The notes under the pieces were generated by a model. It did no database searches and had not been told where the DNA came from. It saw nothing but the letters and a program-made list of their open reading frames with translations. Below, piece after piece: positions 24,701 through 38,323 of a stretch of 64,000 bases of DNA. Both the position numbers and the translations under genes were made by a program. Within the stretch, counting starts at the first letter, position 1, and each line of letters starts with the position of its first letter. Source of the stretch: Chrysoperla carnea (taxonomy: Eukaryota; Arthropoda; Insecta; Neuroptera; Chrysopidae); the NCBI RefSeq assembly GCF_905475395.1, contig NC_058338.1, forward strand, positions 35,532,935 through 35,596,934, given 5' to 3'.

Positions 24701-26320
24701 ACGATCCTAAATTCTAAATTTCTACATTCAATGACTTGCTACTGGAATACTTAATACTTTCTCAGCTTTTGAGCAAATGGAGGGAGGAAAGTAAAACCGT
24801 ATTTCTCGGTCTAAAATTTCATATACTCTACAGTATTTTGGCATAAACATATATTTAGCTAACAAAATCTATGGAAAATCCACGTCCAGGGAGGAGAGCT
24901 CAGCGTCCCTGACCTGATCTTTCTTCGGAAAATCCGTGGCGAGGTGTATACTATAGAAGCTTGAAATTATTTAGCTAAAGATTTTATGAAACCTAATATA
25001 TTTAAGACGTACCTAGAGAAAATTTTGACACCTTCGTACATTTTTTAAGATTATAGTATAAAATATAACGTGCTATATCAATTTCCGTGCATTACAACTA
25101 AATAGCCAGTACTTTAATTTATTTGAGTGAGGTATAGGTAAAAATTGAAGACGTGGAATGTCGTATGAATGCCCCACATAAGGGGGGCATAGTCGTGCAA
25201 TTAAAATCATATGGTACATTATTCGTTCATATACCTAGGTATATAATGCTGTGTAATGGTATCAACTTATATAAAGTGCGTAATATTACAGTAATAAACA
25301 GTAATATTACATATTTTTACACACTGAAATTAATTTCTATCTCCTTCTTTCGAAATTTACAGAAGTTGTTAAATTTTGAAATAATATATATAAAATATTT
25401 TCGCAGTGGAATAACACGCAGGCAGCATTTTTTGAGTAAACTTTGCTACTACGGTTATTTCCATGGTAAACAGCTTTATTTGAAAAATAATAATCATGTA
25501 AAATGCAAATTTTTCGTATGTTAACCTAGTTTTAGGGAGAGCTGCTCGATAGAAATATGTACATATGTATAGGTAAAGAAAAATTGTACATCATATTGTA
25601 ACTGGAAACAAAAAACAAAACATTGATTAGGAGAATTTCGTTTCTCTCTCGATTTTATTAAATATAATTTTGTAAGACATTTTAATTATGAAATGTTTAA
25701 TGCGAAACTGATATTTTGAAAGCCCTTCACTTAATTTATGTAGCAGCTGTACCACCCTTCAGCAATGTAGACACAACAGATTGATTGGTGTTGCTCCAAA
25801 AGATGATTACCTATACTATATCATCGTCCTTATTTTAACCTTTACATCCTTGTATAAACATGATTCTATAATTTACATATGTAGCATTCTTAACCAATTG
25901 CTACACCAAGAGAGGCACGGCAAGAAAGTTTGATATAAATTGTTATCCAATTCATAAATGCCTCCTGAAAAACCGAGTTTTGTAAGTCAGCAGATAATTT
26001 TTTCTTCTCAAGACTGCCGCGAATTGGATTTTTTTTTTAATTTGTGTATTTTAAATTTTAAAACTATAAATTTTATCGGTCCGCCATATCTCACTTGCCA
26101 ACTGGCTGGTGATGCCTTTGCCTAAAACTTTAGTTTTAAATCGAAGACAGAATATAAAAAAAATAAATAAATAAATAAAACAATAATGTCAATAAGACCC
26201 AGAATCGAGTTTAAATATGAATATTTTATTATTTTATAAACAATGTGAACAATAATTATTAACAAAACAAGTAAATTAACGAATCAGAAGTACCTCCTAC
26301 ATATACTGAATAGGTAAAAA
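21763..26320. other. Gene-free stretch
   Basis: The sequence between the second four-TM gene and the minus-strand secreted-protein gene is AT-rich. Seen here are a short GTTACA tandem (about 22140-22164), an ATAAATAAATAAAT tract (about 26160-26178) and one 123-codon open frame (25153-25521) without recognisable character. A slightly GC-richer segment near 26085-26125 (CGGTCCGCCATATCTCACTTG) may be a repeat end. No gene is supported. Confidence 0.55.
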
Positions 26321-26324
26321 AAGT

Positions 26325-26330
26325 TTTATT
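26325..26330 (-). promoter_or_regulatory. Polyadenylation signal of the minus-strand Gly/Val-Pro-rich gene
   Basis: TTTATT on the plus strand reads AATAAA on the minus strand, about 80 nt after the stop codon of the gene at 26411-27782. Confidence 0.5.
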
Positions 26331-26410
26331 TATGGAAGCTGACATGATATCTCAATTACAAAAAAATCTTATGTACATTATTATAAATAAATTATTTAGT
26401 TTAAATATTC

Positions 26411-27782
26411 TTAATGATAAGCACTAGCATACTTTAACCCTGAACTGTACGATATCCCATGTGATAATCCTGATCCTAATGAAATCGATCTAAGGCCACC
26501 TAATGCTACACCTGAGCCGTATCCTAGACTTGAACCATATCGTATGCCTGAGCCGAGTGCTAGGCCTGAACCATATCGTATGCCTGAGCCAAGTGCTAGA
26601 CCTGAACCGTATCCACCGTATCCACCGAGTCCTAGTGATGATCCACCGAGTGCTAGAGATGAGCCGCCGAGTGCAAGGGATGAACCACCGAGTGCAAGGG
26701 ATGAACCACCGAGTGCAAGGGATGAACCACCGAGTGCAAGGGATGAACCACCTAGTGCTAAACCGGAGCCTCCGATTGCTCCTAATGATATTGCTGGTGC
26801 CGCTGCAATTCCAACAGAAACGGGTTGCGGTATAGCAACTGGCTGTGCATATGGTACTGGTGCTGCTACAGGTACGGGTGCAGCAACTGGAACTGGTACT
26901 GCTTGTGGAACTCTAACAGCAACTGGTTGTGGAACTCCAACAGGCACAGGTTGTGGTACGCCAACAGGAACAGCTTGCGCAACGGTGTATGGAACAGGTT
27001 GTGGGACCGAAACAGGAACTGGTCGTGGTACATTTACAGGATATGGTCGGCTAACTGGTACTGGGTATGGTTGTGGAACTGAAACAGGAACTGCTCTGGG
27101 TACGTCAATTGGAACTTGAACTGGAACTGGCACTGGTACTGGTCGTGTGATTGTAATTTGAATTGGTTGGGGTACCGATACTGGAACTTCTTGATTAACT
27201 GTTGAAACAGTATGGCGTACTGGTGCTGCACCAGCTGCAATAGCACCACCACCTGCAACAATTGCTGGCCCTGCTGCAATAGCTGGACCCGCTGCTATAG
27301 CTGGACCTGCTGCAATTCCAACAGCAGGACCTGCTGCAATTCCGATACCAGGACTTGCAATTCCAATAGATGCTCCACTTAACCCTATACGAGCGCCGCC
27401 CAAACCATATCCACCCAAACCATATCCACCCAAACCATATCCACCCACACCATATCCACCATGCACACCATATCCACCTAAACCATATCCAGCTGTACCT
27501 AATCCTAAAAGCCCTCTTTTTGTTTGGACTTTTTGTGGTCTAATTTCTTCTGTTCGAATGTGATTGAATGTTAAAGCTAAGATAGCCAAGTATATCTGAA
27601 ACAAAGGAATAAATTTATATTATTAAGGATTTCTTTAATTTCTTTTTAATAATCCAAATTTTAAAATAAATTAAGAGGGTATTTTTACATCAAAGATAAG
27701 CAGTAATTGCTCAATGTTTTTTTGGCAAAAATTGAAATTAAAGAATAAACATAACAAATTCACTTACAATGTACTTAGCCAT
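26411..27782 (-). CDS. Secreted Gly-rich protein with Val-Pro octad domain (cuticle-type)
   Basis: Two coding exons on the minus strand (27782-27768 and 27595-26411) encode 399 residues. Exon 1 is only M-A-K-Y-I. It ends at a GTAAGT donor, and a CAG acceptor at 27598-27596 joins in phase 0, completing a signal peptide ([10 protein letters not shown]). A dibasic K-R (31-32) precedes a G-Y-G-L-G-G-rich region (about 33-70) and an Ala/Gly/Pro/Ile stretch. Next comes a domain (about 136-272), introduced by T-I-T-R, of eight-residue Val/Pro repeats such as V-P-V-S-R-P-Y-P. The C-terminal part has six G-G-S-S-L-A-L-type heptads (about 282-325) and Gly/Ser/Leu/Tyr runs. There are no Cys-based domains and no visible R&R chitin-binding consensus. 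It is most like insect low-complexity cuticular or other extracellular structural proteins (inference). It is related to the gene at 40975-42287. Confidence 0.88.
26634..26760. repeat. 21-bp coding minisatellite
   Basis: Six consecutive 21-bp units (on the plus strand of the type ACCACCGAGTGCAAGGGATGA) encode the G-G-S-S-L-A-L heptads of the minus-strand gene. Three central units are identical at the DNA level, implying recent expansion or conversion; the outer units carry synonymous changes (GAGTGCTAGAGATG, GCCGCCGAGTG). Confidence 0.9.
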
Positions 27783-27794
27783 GTTTTAAAAAAA

Positions 27795-27830
27795 AATTTG
27801 ATGCGTATAGTTCTAAAATCACAGTTTATA
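27795..27830 (-). promoter_or_regulatory. TATA box and start site of the minus-strand secreted-protein gene
   Basis: TATAAA on the minus strand occupies 27830-27825. An initiator-like GCATCAAAT places an A at 27799, 31 nt downstream, giving a 5' UTR of about 17 nt before the ATG at 27782. The spacing is that of a standard TATA/initiator promoter, and the other structural-protein genes in the window have the same arrangement. Confidence 0.6.
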
Positions 27831-30800
27831 TAATAAAAAATAATAAAATATCTATTTGTTAACTCGAGTTAAATCTACCTAAATGTAATCGACTAATGAA
27901 AGTGTATTTGCCTTTTTATATCAATGACAAAACACTTTCCAGTTTTATTTATCCCCTATTTTGATACAGTTTGTGGTGGTCATTTTCTGTATATAAATTG
28001 ATTATCCCCAGATAAAGTATATTCTTTGTGATATCTTATAATATGTTGTCTATAATTCTATATTATGTCAATTTTCTTCATATTAGGTACTGATATATAA
28101 TGTACAGTTATTTATGAAAATTTTTTAACAATAAATTAATAATAAATCTTAATAAACAAAGCTATATTGCCCTTGATATCATATTAATTAATTTTGTTGA
28201 ATATTTGTAAATTTGCTGCTTTAGTTAAGTACTAATAGTAGATTTCGAAAAATTGTGGCTGATAGTAATTTAGAAGATGAAGAAAACGTATTCAAGTACT
28301 TTGGCCATTTCTTCACAATAGGGGTATTTTTAAATTAATGGTTTTCTCGTGTAGTATTTTTCATTGTTTTTACAAGTAAAGTACACTATGCGGAAAGATT
28401 TTGTAAAATCAATTTTCGATTTATATCATTTTTGAAACATAAGTAAAATTTTTTTGATCTGAGTTTTAAAACAATCCTATAATGATAGAGGCATAGACAA
28501 TGTGTTTCAAAGATGGAAGCGTGGGTTAATTAAATTGGAAATTTTGTGTATACTGTTTAATTAAGTGCATTGTGCTTCTACCCTCACTAGTATTAGCTCT
28601 GATCTCACATATTTAAATTTAAGCGTTATATTGTCCTCAGATAAGCCAACTATCTCTGAGTTAAATAATATCATCTTAACCTTTTTTAAACATACGACCA
28701 GACTGGCATTGGTATATAATTTTAGATTTAGATAGTCACTCCTGCTCAGGGCACTGTTTATAAATGCTCATATCTCGTCATAATAAAGTAACTTGCCTTA
28801 AAGTCCCGCTTTTGTTTGGATATATAAAATGTGACAAGTTAATAATCATTAAATGATGTGTTCTTGACCACGTTTAAGATTTTTTTAAATTATTAAATAA
28901 ATTATTTCAATTTTCATTGGTACTAATAATTGATATAATTTTCATTCAATGTTCTTGTTATGCTGAAGGGTAGACATTTTATTTTCAAATATTGATACTC
29001 TTTTTCTATTAATTTTTATATACGTCTATTTCTTTTCCATTTTCAAAAGGGCATTAACATCGTCAGTATAGAGACAGGGTGTATAAGAATTGAATAACAA
29101 ACTCGAAAATTTTATGCCTTACATCGCAAAAAATAGTTGGTCATCGTAAGATGCCCAAAACTTAAAATTCTTAAGGAGTCGTGCTTCTGGCAATTCGTTT
29201 TTAATCTGACAGTGTGAATTGAAATTTATTAAATTGCCCGTCTAATAGATGTTAAAGATGACCAACTGAATTAAAACTAAAAAATTGTGTTTTAATTTCA
29301 TAGTTTGTACCTACGTTTTCTGCAACCTATAAAAGCCCTTATATTTTTCAAAATATAAATTTCTTCTACAAAACCAAATTGTCCTATTTCAAACACTTTT
29401 GCCCAAAAAATGTTCTCAATGATTCTTTGTTTATTTAATAAGTAGGTATATAATAATTAATTTATGTATAAAGGATGTTGTATATAAACTTCAGAAATAA
29501 ATTATATTGAAAAACATGCTTCCAATTAAAAACGTTGACCTCTTAGGCATACATCATATAGGCACGGCATGTTGATCTGTGCTTTCAGGTTCAATGAAAA
29601 GCTCACTCTTCTTCATATATAGTAATAGATAGAAGAACTCTTTAAATCAGAAAGTTGTTCCTTATTAAAATGCCATTTTTTTCTGAAACTAGGCTTACTA
29701 AAAAATTTAGAATATGCAAATTTTTCGGATTAACCGAATTATTGTCATTTTTTTCGAATCTGTTTCGAATTTCTGTTACTAAAAAATTAAACAAATAGTC
29801 TTCAGTCATAATAAGTAGCAATTAATTCAAAAGTTGTAGTAAGACAATCGATATTTCAAATCAAGTATGAAATCAACAATGAAGTTAGGATCTTGAATCT
29901 TAATAAGAGAATATCTGAACATATTATATAAAAAATGAAACGAGGCGAATGTACGGTAAATAACAAGAGAAAAATTGGTACTTCCCTCCTGTGCAGCTAT
30001 AATTTGTTTAAGTAGATTAGGCTGTTGAACTAAAAACACAACACGACAAAACAACAATCACAAAGTCAATATGATCAGCCGTCTTCATCTGACTTATCAT
30101 ACAACGTCGATGTTGATCAAGTGATCGATATATTCGACATACGATACATGAATATACCAATCGAAAAATAGCAGATAATTTCTCGAATTCACAATTCTTC
30201 TGCTATTTTTCTAATGCCTATTTATGCCTATCAGGTAGAAAATATACTTGAATATTTTCCGTAAAATATGTAAATATGTATAAACTTATAATTAATCAGT
30301 TCAATCGTAGAAAAAGTGGACACGCGGATACGAGACTGAAAAGGCAGACATGTTCGGTTAAAATCAAACGTCTGGTAACCATATCTGAATCATTTTTTTG
30401 AAAAGCGATAACTAAGACAGAAATTGAATGCAATAAATATTTTTTTGTACTTCTTCGTTTAATTATTCTCAAAGAAAATCCATCTGAAAATTGGAAAACG
30501 AGACATTTTGGTAATCACCTGAATCATATTTGATGATTTTTTATTATTTATTAATAAACGTGTTTTCTTGTTGTTTAAACTACTGAACCATTTAAAAAAA
30601 ACTATCACAGTATTAAGAAATTACTTTTTTAAATGGTAATAAACTAATATTTTTATTTATGTTTTCAGATATCCATTATTGGTATTGGTAATATTACTCA
30701 CCAAATTTATTTAATTAAAAGGCGATGATTAAATAAAGAAGTAGTAAATTAATTTTATGATTTAGTAATCACTTAATTATTTTAAATAATTAATTCTAGA

Positions 30801-32994
30801 GATTATTTATAGATTGCCATCTGTTCTGTTTTTCTATTTGCATTGTAAAGTGCATTTGAAATGTAGCAAAGCAAGTAAATACTTATTAGTCAAAATATTA
30901 GTAAAATAAATATCTGAAATAGTTAAAAATTATTTGATGGTTCAGAAATTGGTCTTTCTTAGAATTAAAAATGGAAATTTTCATTCCATGTTTGATTTGT
31001 AGTAAAATAAATTTATGATGCAAAATAATAATAAAAAGTCACCACCTTTGACTACATTGTAGACTAATTTGTATATTTATACCGCAACCAACTCTAATTC
31101 TTCCCCCATGAATTGAACCTTTTTTAAAATTAAAAGGAAGCTTGAGGATTTATAAATTTTGGAACGCTACCATTGGTTTCCATCATTAGAGTCAATATTT
31201 TTTATGATAAATATCTTATTGATATAATAAAATTACCATTAAACATTCTTTCATAGAGTTCATTGATATGAATATAGAAGTTGTGTGGCGTGGCAATAAA
31301 TTTTTGCAAAAAAATTCTTTTTTTAAATCATTTCACTTTTATTTATTTTAAAATCTAAAACGGTAACATTATTTTCAAAGATGTGGATTTATAAGTATAA
31401 TATCGTGTCAATAGTTTCATCTATTTTTTTCTTCTATTCATAATGGCCATATTAAATCGGACCGGTGTGGTTACTTTCAATTTCATATATACATAAGCAT
31501 ATGTTGTTTTATTACTTCGTAATCGTAATTTATTATCATTGTCTTTCAATAGTTTAAATATTTTACTATATTTTAATAAAAAATAAATTAATTCTTAGAT
31601 TATTAAAACGGAAATGATATAAAAATTGTCATTTTATCATTTGATTAAATAATATCTTATATTTCAAGTTTATATTATTATAGATTATACAATCATACTC
31701 GTATATTAATAGCACTAGTCTACACAAATTTTGTCCCAGATGCATGAGTTTACTTTTTGAAAGGTTTTTAACAAGTTAAATGCGGATCTGAGTGCAAAAT
31801 TACTTTAGCACGTCACGCTTTCGAGAAATTTGCCCTTGAATATTGAAAATCTTGCTTTCCCCCTAAATTCGAAGTCATGTTTCACCAGTGAATAATTTTT
31901 TCTCACAAATTTACTCCATCAGAAAATAGCATTAATTACGCTACAAAAGCCAATTTAAATTTTTTCGAAACCTTTTTCCAGGTAATAGCAAACTCTGTCA
32001 TTTTTGTTTAAGTTATTTTTTTATTGCTATTAGCCATAATAGATTTAAATGATCCATCCTGTATATATATAACATTGTATAAACCAAGTTAAGGTGTATT
32101 TTAATGGATATAAATCAATGATGTCAATTAAAATTGCTTCGATTATTAATTTATATAACATAATTAGAAGAAATATTATATCAATAGTTGTTCTTAACTT
32201 CTCTCCTCGGATTAAATTATGTCAAAGGTAATAAATAGGATCACAGTGCTTAGATTAATAGATTGTTCAATTATAAATAAGTATTTCGATTTAACATACG
32301 CATTTTGGTACATATATGTCATTTGATACATTTGATTCCGTTTAGTTTCACATGATAGGATAATTCAAAAAATTCCAATTTTCTAAATATAATTCCCTAT
32401 AAATGGGCAGCTTGGAAAATACGTTCTATAATTTATTATTAAATACTATAAATAAAATTGTATTTATAAATACTATAAATAAAACAGTATCCACTTTGAA
32501 AAATGACTAAAATCGTGCACTCGCCGTTGTTTGATATTTTTATAAAGTTAAAAATCAATTAAGTTCAATATTTCAAACGACATCTCTTCAAGCAGTGCAA
32601 ACCCCCAAAAATACTCTTTTTACCTTTATAAAGAAATAAAAATATGCATTGTAACCATTCAATGCCATTTAACATTCACAACCAGAAAAAATTGTGCTGT
32701 ACACTTATTTTCGTTTTAAACTGTAAAGAGTAAAGGATATGTAAATTTTACTAAGAAATTATATAGCTAAATGACCCTGTATATAGTACAAGTACAAAAT
32801 AACTCAAATACCTTAAGGCTAAAATAATTGTTTAGATTTTGCCCCTTTATTATATTTTACACATAATTATGTTAATTACATAATTTCCTTTTTCATTTAA
32901 TATACAATCTTATTTAAATTATCATTAGAACATTTAAAACAATTTAATTAATAATTGAAATTAATAAAATTGAATATATGTATTCGCTGTGTGC

Positions 32995-33136
32995 GTAGTC
33001 ATGGTAGGGACAATAAAATCGATGCCAGCGCTTCCAGTGAAAAATTTTCGCGATAAAAGAGGCTGTTATGACTAATTTGCAGTTCTTTACATGTTAATGT
33101 TATAGAAAATGTCAAATTAAAATTATTGAAAAACAC
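32995..33136 (-). repeat. Interspersed repeat family R2, copy 2 (reverse)
   Basis: It reads in reverse complement the same blocks as 11185-11330: GTAGTCATGGTAGGGACAAT, ATCGATGCCAGCGCTTCCAG, GGCTGTTATGACTAATTTGC, GAAAATGTCAAATTAAAATT. The inner part is diverged. Non-coding. Confidence 0.7.
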
Positions 33137-35104
33137 TAATTAATTAAACTCAATGCATTAAAAATTGTGAAAATAAGAAATCAAATTGCACAATTATTAT
33201 TTTTCAAATGTAAATTATCATAATTATTTATTTAAATTTGTTAGACAATAATATTAAATTTTCAATGTAAGTCATAAATGCAATCCATACAATTCTATAC
33301 TTAAAGTAGTGTGTCGTTACCATTTAAACGTCTCCTATAAAACTCACGCATGGTGCGAATTGTAGGTAAGTAGTACAGCGGCTTATGGTGATTTGTTGAG
33401 CCTTTTCATCAAATTTGGATTAAAATATTGATAAAAACTCCATGAAGCAAAATAAAAACTAAAGTGAACAAATGAGTTTAGTTTCGAAATTTTAATTGCA
33501 ACTCTAATAAAATATCCCTATTATAAGAATACCAGCTTCTTATAATGCGATGACATAAATAGAATTTCTAGTGGTAGTTATTAGAAGTTTACAATTTCAA
33601 ATTATTGAAAAAAAATATGCCGGTTTAAAAATATTTCATAAGTGCAATATTGATTAATATCCGGATGAAATAAAGATCAATAAATCACCAACTCGAAGCT
33701 ACCTACATAAATATTACCTACGTTATATCTTTTTTATAAAACTTTGTTCCATACTTCAGTTAGGGTTATTTAATTATCCGATTTAGAAATAGATTTCGAT
33801 GGATATTACTTCTTGAATTCAATAATTTTGGTACTTGATTGCATCTTTGACACTTACAAAGTTAAATGTAAATGTTTTTGCTCCCATACAAACTTACATC
33901 AGAAATAAAACTTTGTATAATTTTTTTCTGCAATAAATAAATATTTCATTTAGTAAATAAATTATTAATATTTTATTATTGATATTATTATTATTTATGC
34001 CATTTTGAAATACTTGTTCTGCAGTCAACTTCCTGTTTATTTAATATTATTTATTCGAACTGCAGTAGTGAAATTACTCGGGTTAACGGATAATATGCAT
34101 ATAATAGGTATACACATATCTAGTTAAGGATAATTTGTGTCATTATTGGTGGAATATGACTTGTTTTTTATTAATATATTTGCAAAAAAATACAAAATAT
34201 TTTATAATTTGAGTCGATTTAAATATTAATGTAATATTTATTGTTTATAAATGTTATACTATTAACATATTTTTATAATATTATAGGTATTACAAAATAA
34301 TTTGTTGTAATGTAACTCAATAAAGTATGAATAATTTTAATATTAGTTCAATTTATCATGTTTGATTAATTTTAATGTTTACAAAAAAATTTATTTGACT
34401 ATAAAAGTCTAGACAAGAATTAAAAAGCATGGGAAAATCAATGGAGTCAATATGGTCGAAATAAGTAGGCTTAAATTTAAATGTTAAAAGAGGGTCTCTT
34501 TTGTAGAATTAAGATTTGTAAAATACTGCTAAGTTTAGATTCTTGTTCGCATTTTTTAATTAGTATAGGAAAACGGTCAGAATCCAAATTAAAATTTCAA
34601 ATTTATATTTATATTTGAAGGCCACGAAAATTAAATATGTGCGTTATACGTTCGTGAATAAACCATTTATCAGAACCATTTCTAATCTCGGAAAATAAGA
34701 GTTTCGTAAAAACCTACCAATATAACACTTGAATAGTTGCTTGGCTCAAATGGATATGTGAAATTAACCTTAAATTTCATTTAATCTCAGATCATAACTA
34801 GTAGATGAAGAGAAGGATACATTAAATTCGAAAGCAATCTCTCTAAAAAAACATTTTTCTTTCGTTTTCATGACTTCAAATAAGCTTGAAGTTAACACAC
34901 TTTGTAGTTCATTTTTAATTGGGAGTTTCCCTAATGATATATTTACTTATATATTCTGAAATTGATATTCATTCACAGAAAACTATTAGTAGTTGCTTCC
35001 TTCTTCTCTCATTTTCAAGTTTTCCCTCATCTCTTACTTCAGTTTACCACAGCAGAAGTGGAACTACACTTTTTGAAGACCCAGTATTATAGATACTTTA
35101 ATAT

Positions 35105-35620
35105 TCTACTAGCTGTTACCCGCCCGCTTTGCGTGGCGTAAAATATACCCGCTTTGCTGGGCAACATCCCCATTTGAATCCCTCCCTCCACATTTCCTCG
35201 CGTTGGATAACATTTTTGTAATGTACACGTCATGCTTTTTTATTTGATACCCCACTTAGGTATATTTGTAAATATTCGATATTTCCTTCCCACTTTCTCG
35301 CTACACCTTTCTACCCTCCGAAGGTTAAAAAAATTTCTAAATGTAATTTAAAACATTCTGACCAAGTTTTGAACTATTAAAAGCCATAATTTAAAAATAT
35401 GAATTTTTTATTCATGAACACCCCCGCAACCCCCCTTGTGGGTGGAATTTCGTAAAATCTTAGCTGACCTCTACTTGGCAAAACGAATATTCCTGCCAAA
35501 TTTCAAGTCTCTAGGTCTTATAGTTCCAGAGATATCGTGATGAGTGACTATCTATCTATATAGATCTATAGAAAGTCTCCTATATATTTATAGATATAGG
35601 TAAACAACGTAATAGTAATT
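35105..35620 (+). mobile_element. Non-LTR-like 3' fragment (unclassified)
   Basis: It begins with CTAGCTGTTACCCGCCCGCTTTGCGTGG and later carries GCCAAATTTCAAGTCTCTAGG and GTTCCAGAGATATCGTGATGAGTGA, words I recognise as recurrent 3'-end sequence of dispersed insect retroelements. It has no open frame and ends in TATATAG-type simple sequence. The class is recalled, not demonstrated. Confidence 0.5.
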
Positions 35621-36345
35621 GTTAAATAATAAGTGGCCAAGTTAATGCTTAATAGGCCAGATTTTCTAAATGAATCATATATAAATTAAAAATATCATGA
35701 TAGTCGTGTTTGATGCCAGAAGACACATAAACTTGTATTGTTACAGAAATATAACAACTTCCTATCTGATTCTGTGTGTAGGTTTTTTTTTATTTAAAAT
35801 GCGGAAGAACAAGGAATTCATAACCAGATTTATTAATAGAATGTAGGATTGTTACAAAATGACTCCTGAAATTAATGTATATTAACAACAATTTATAAAT
35901 TATTATGTGTTCTTTGGTCGAATCGGGTCAAACAAAGACAGGTATTTTAACTGAACGCAACGTTTCGATATAAGCAACATCTCTGCTTTGTCCATAAAAG
36001 TGGTGAGAAGAAATGTTGCCAACTCTACCAACTTATAAGTAGATCTACCAACTTCATGTATCTTTTTCAAATCTACTACCTCACAAGGAAAACCTGCCAA
36101 CTATTTAAGTTTATAAAAAAAAAATAATAATTTCTTGAGAATGCATAAAGTATGCTTCATTATATTATGTTTCTTTGTTTTTTATCGGCGATTCTATTGC
36201 CCTTTTATTAATGAAACATTTCCCGAAGAACAGTTCTAAATTGTTAAATCAAAAAATGAGGTGAAGATTCTAGTTTTGATACAGGGCGACCGAACTGACA
36301 AAACATCACAATAGCAGAACACGAAGAATAAAAGAAAGATATAAT

Positions 36346-36545
36346 CTACCAACTTTTCAACTGGATTTGCTGAAAACTATCTACTTCTTAAATCGTATCC
36401 ACTACCTAGTCATATTTTGAGTTGGCAACACTGATAGAGAACAAAATATAGGTGGTAGATCTACTAACTTTTCAAAGCAGAATTGATAGGAAACTACCAA
36501 TATTTTAAATCTACCACCAAGATAGATTTTGAGTTGGCCACGCAG
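36346..36545. repeat. Two diverged tandem units of about 105 bp
   Basis: Unit 1 (about 36346-36445) and unit 2 (about 36455-36552) share, in order, ATCTAC(C/T)AACTTTTCAA, GAAACTA.C.A, TTAAATC.TA.C.AC and ATTTTGAGTTGGC(A/C)AC. Related words (ATCTACCAACTT, AATCTACTACCT) recur at 36028-36095, suggesting a third, more decayed unit. Confidence 0.55.
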
Positions 36546-37659
36546 ATGAGAAGTTCAATCTTTTAACGAACAAAAATGCACGAAGCATATTTGCATCCAA
36601 AAAACTTTATAGAGATCGACTACCTTCATTGTGTAAGCATTATGCCACCGAGCGTATGCTTTTCTATTTACCATCTGAGTACTATTCCTACTATCATCAA
36701 GTTGTTGCGCTTTCTTCAACACTGTCGAAATTTTGTAGGATAAAAGCAGCAATCTAGATGGTAGAAGCACTGCAGCTTACTACCTTTAATTAGAAAACTA
36801 CTGTATTCGCGTGCAAATATTTTTTTTTTTAATATTCACTATTCCATCAGAAATAGAATTTGAAAGTCTTCTTGTATCTGATTTCAGTGCGCATAAAGAG
36901 TAAAAATTGTTACGCGTAAAAAATATTAGCAATGGGAGATTTTCGCTGCTATTTCTTCGATGGGTACTTTATGGGTGTGCATATCAATTCCATTGTGGCT
37001 TAAGAAAGTGTAAAAACTGCCATACACTGTGTTTCTACGGCTATGAATTCGATTCCCGCTGCCACAACATAAATTTATTTATATAGTTGGCATGAGCTGG
37101 CGTAGTGCCTGATATATGCACGAAACGGGTGCACTCGGTCTGTCAAAATGAATAATGAGCCGAAATATAGTTAGTGATAAGAAGGTATCACATTGGGACG
37201 TATGTCACATCTGAGCAGCTACTATAACTAATCAACCAACCAATTAATACCACTTTGAAATTTAAAGTGGCATTTTTTAACAAAATATGAGAAATTATTA
37301 CATCATCTTACATGACTGGACATAATAAAGAAATAAATCCAAATAAAAAATAATCATTTAATAGACTTGGTTTATCATAACAAGATGTTAATGTAAACTT
37401 AAAGCAAAGTCTGTTTATGCTATGTCTTTGTTGTCGAACAGGAAACGAAAGTGCATTATTATAATTTTAGATTATTTGTTAATTGCGTAATAATAAGATA
37501 ATAGTGTAAAGAAATCTCAAAAAATGAATAAAATCATGTCAAATTTGAATGATACAATCGATTCTCGGAATTCGGATTTCAATTACTGTGGTTGTAAAGA
37601 AAAATTAATGTACATATACTTTTATACATAAATCCTTTAAATGATTTTACTCTCACAGA

Positions 37660-38071
37660 TGTAGACTCCGAAGTGGAAAGGGCGGACGAAAAGTGTTCGG
37701 ATTTCATTGGAGCTCATACATCAGAATAACACATGAGCTATAATTTATAACGATATATTTTTAAAATTTAATTTAATCTTACATTTTACTGCTCCATCTA
37801 TGGTCATCATTTTCAGCCATAAATGAAAGATTTCTGTAAAAATTTAAAATAGTAAATGTCAAACAATAACTCATGGCCATCTTTTCTGATATACCCAATC
37901 AATCATAACTATTTTACATTTAAAAAAAAATGAAAACTGCATATATTTTAGCTTTGTAAAACAATCCCTTCGAATGTAATGGAAGGGGGATAAAAGAGAT
38001 CAAGAAAGGTGGAGGCTATAAAGCGATTCCTTTTACTTTTTAGCCCAGTGAAGCGGGCGGGTATCAAGCTA
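37660..38071 (-). mobile_element. Retroelement-like fragment, family R3 (reverse copy)
   Basis: In reverse complement it starts GATACCCGCCCGCTTCACTGG and continues through TATATCAGAAAAGATGGCC, TTTTTACAGAAATCTTTCAT and TAGCTCATGTGTTATTCTGA to GTCCGCCCTTTCC. The plus-strand copy at 45143-45611 has the same blocks in the same order. It has no intact frame and resembles a non-LTR 3' region, but the class is not proven. Confidence 0.6.
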
Positions 38072-38219
38072 ATATTTTACATAATGGTTACTTGCCGATT
38101 TTACAAGATATGAAGATCCGATTTACAACTTAACCGCCGAGCTTTGCGGTATTAATTTTTTTAATTACATATTGTCAATTAGTTTTACAAAACAAAACAG
38201 ACCTATTTAATTAAAGAAA

Positions 38220-38323
<104 letters not shown>

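Noticed and set aside
25153-25524. 123-codon plus-strand frame
   Set aside because: It shows no recognisable motif, signal peptide or promoter, and its composition is that of translated AT-rich noncoding DNA. It could not be supported as a gene.
26544-27119. 191-codon open frame on the plus strand, opposite the octad gene
   Set aside because: It is the antisense reading of repetitive, GC-richer coding DNA (P-S-A-R-D-E-P and T-G-C-G-T runs). The minus strand has the signal peptide, splice site, promoter and polyadenylation signal.
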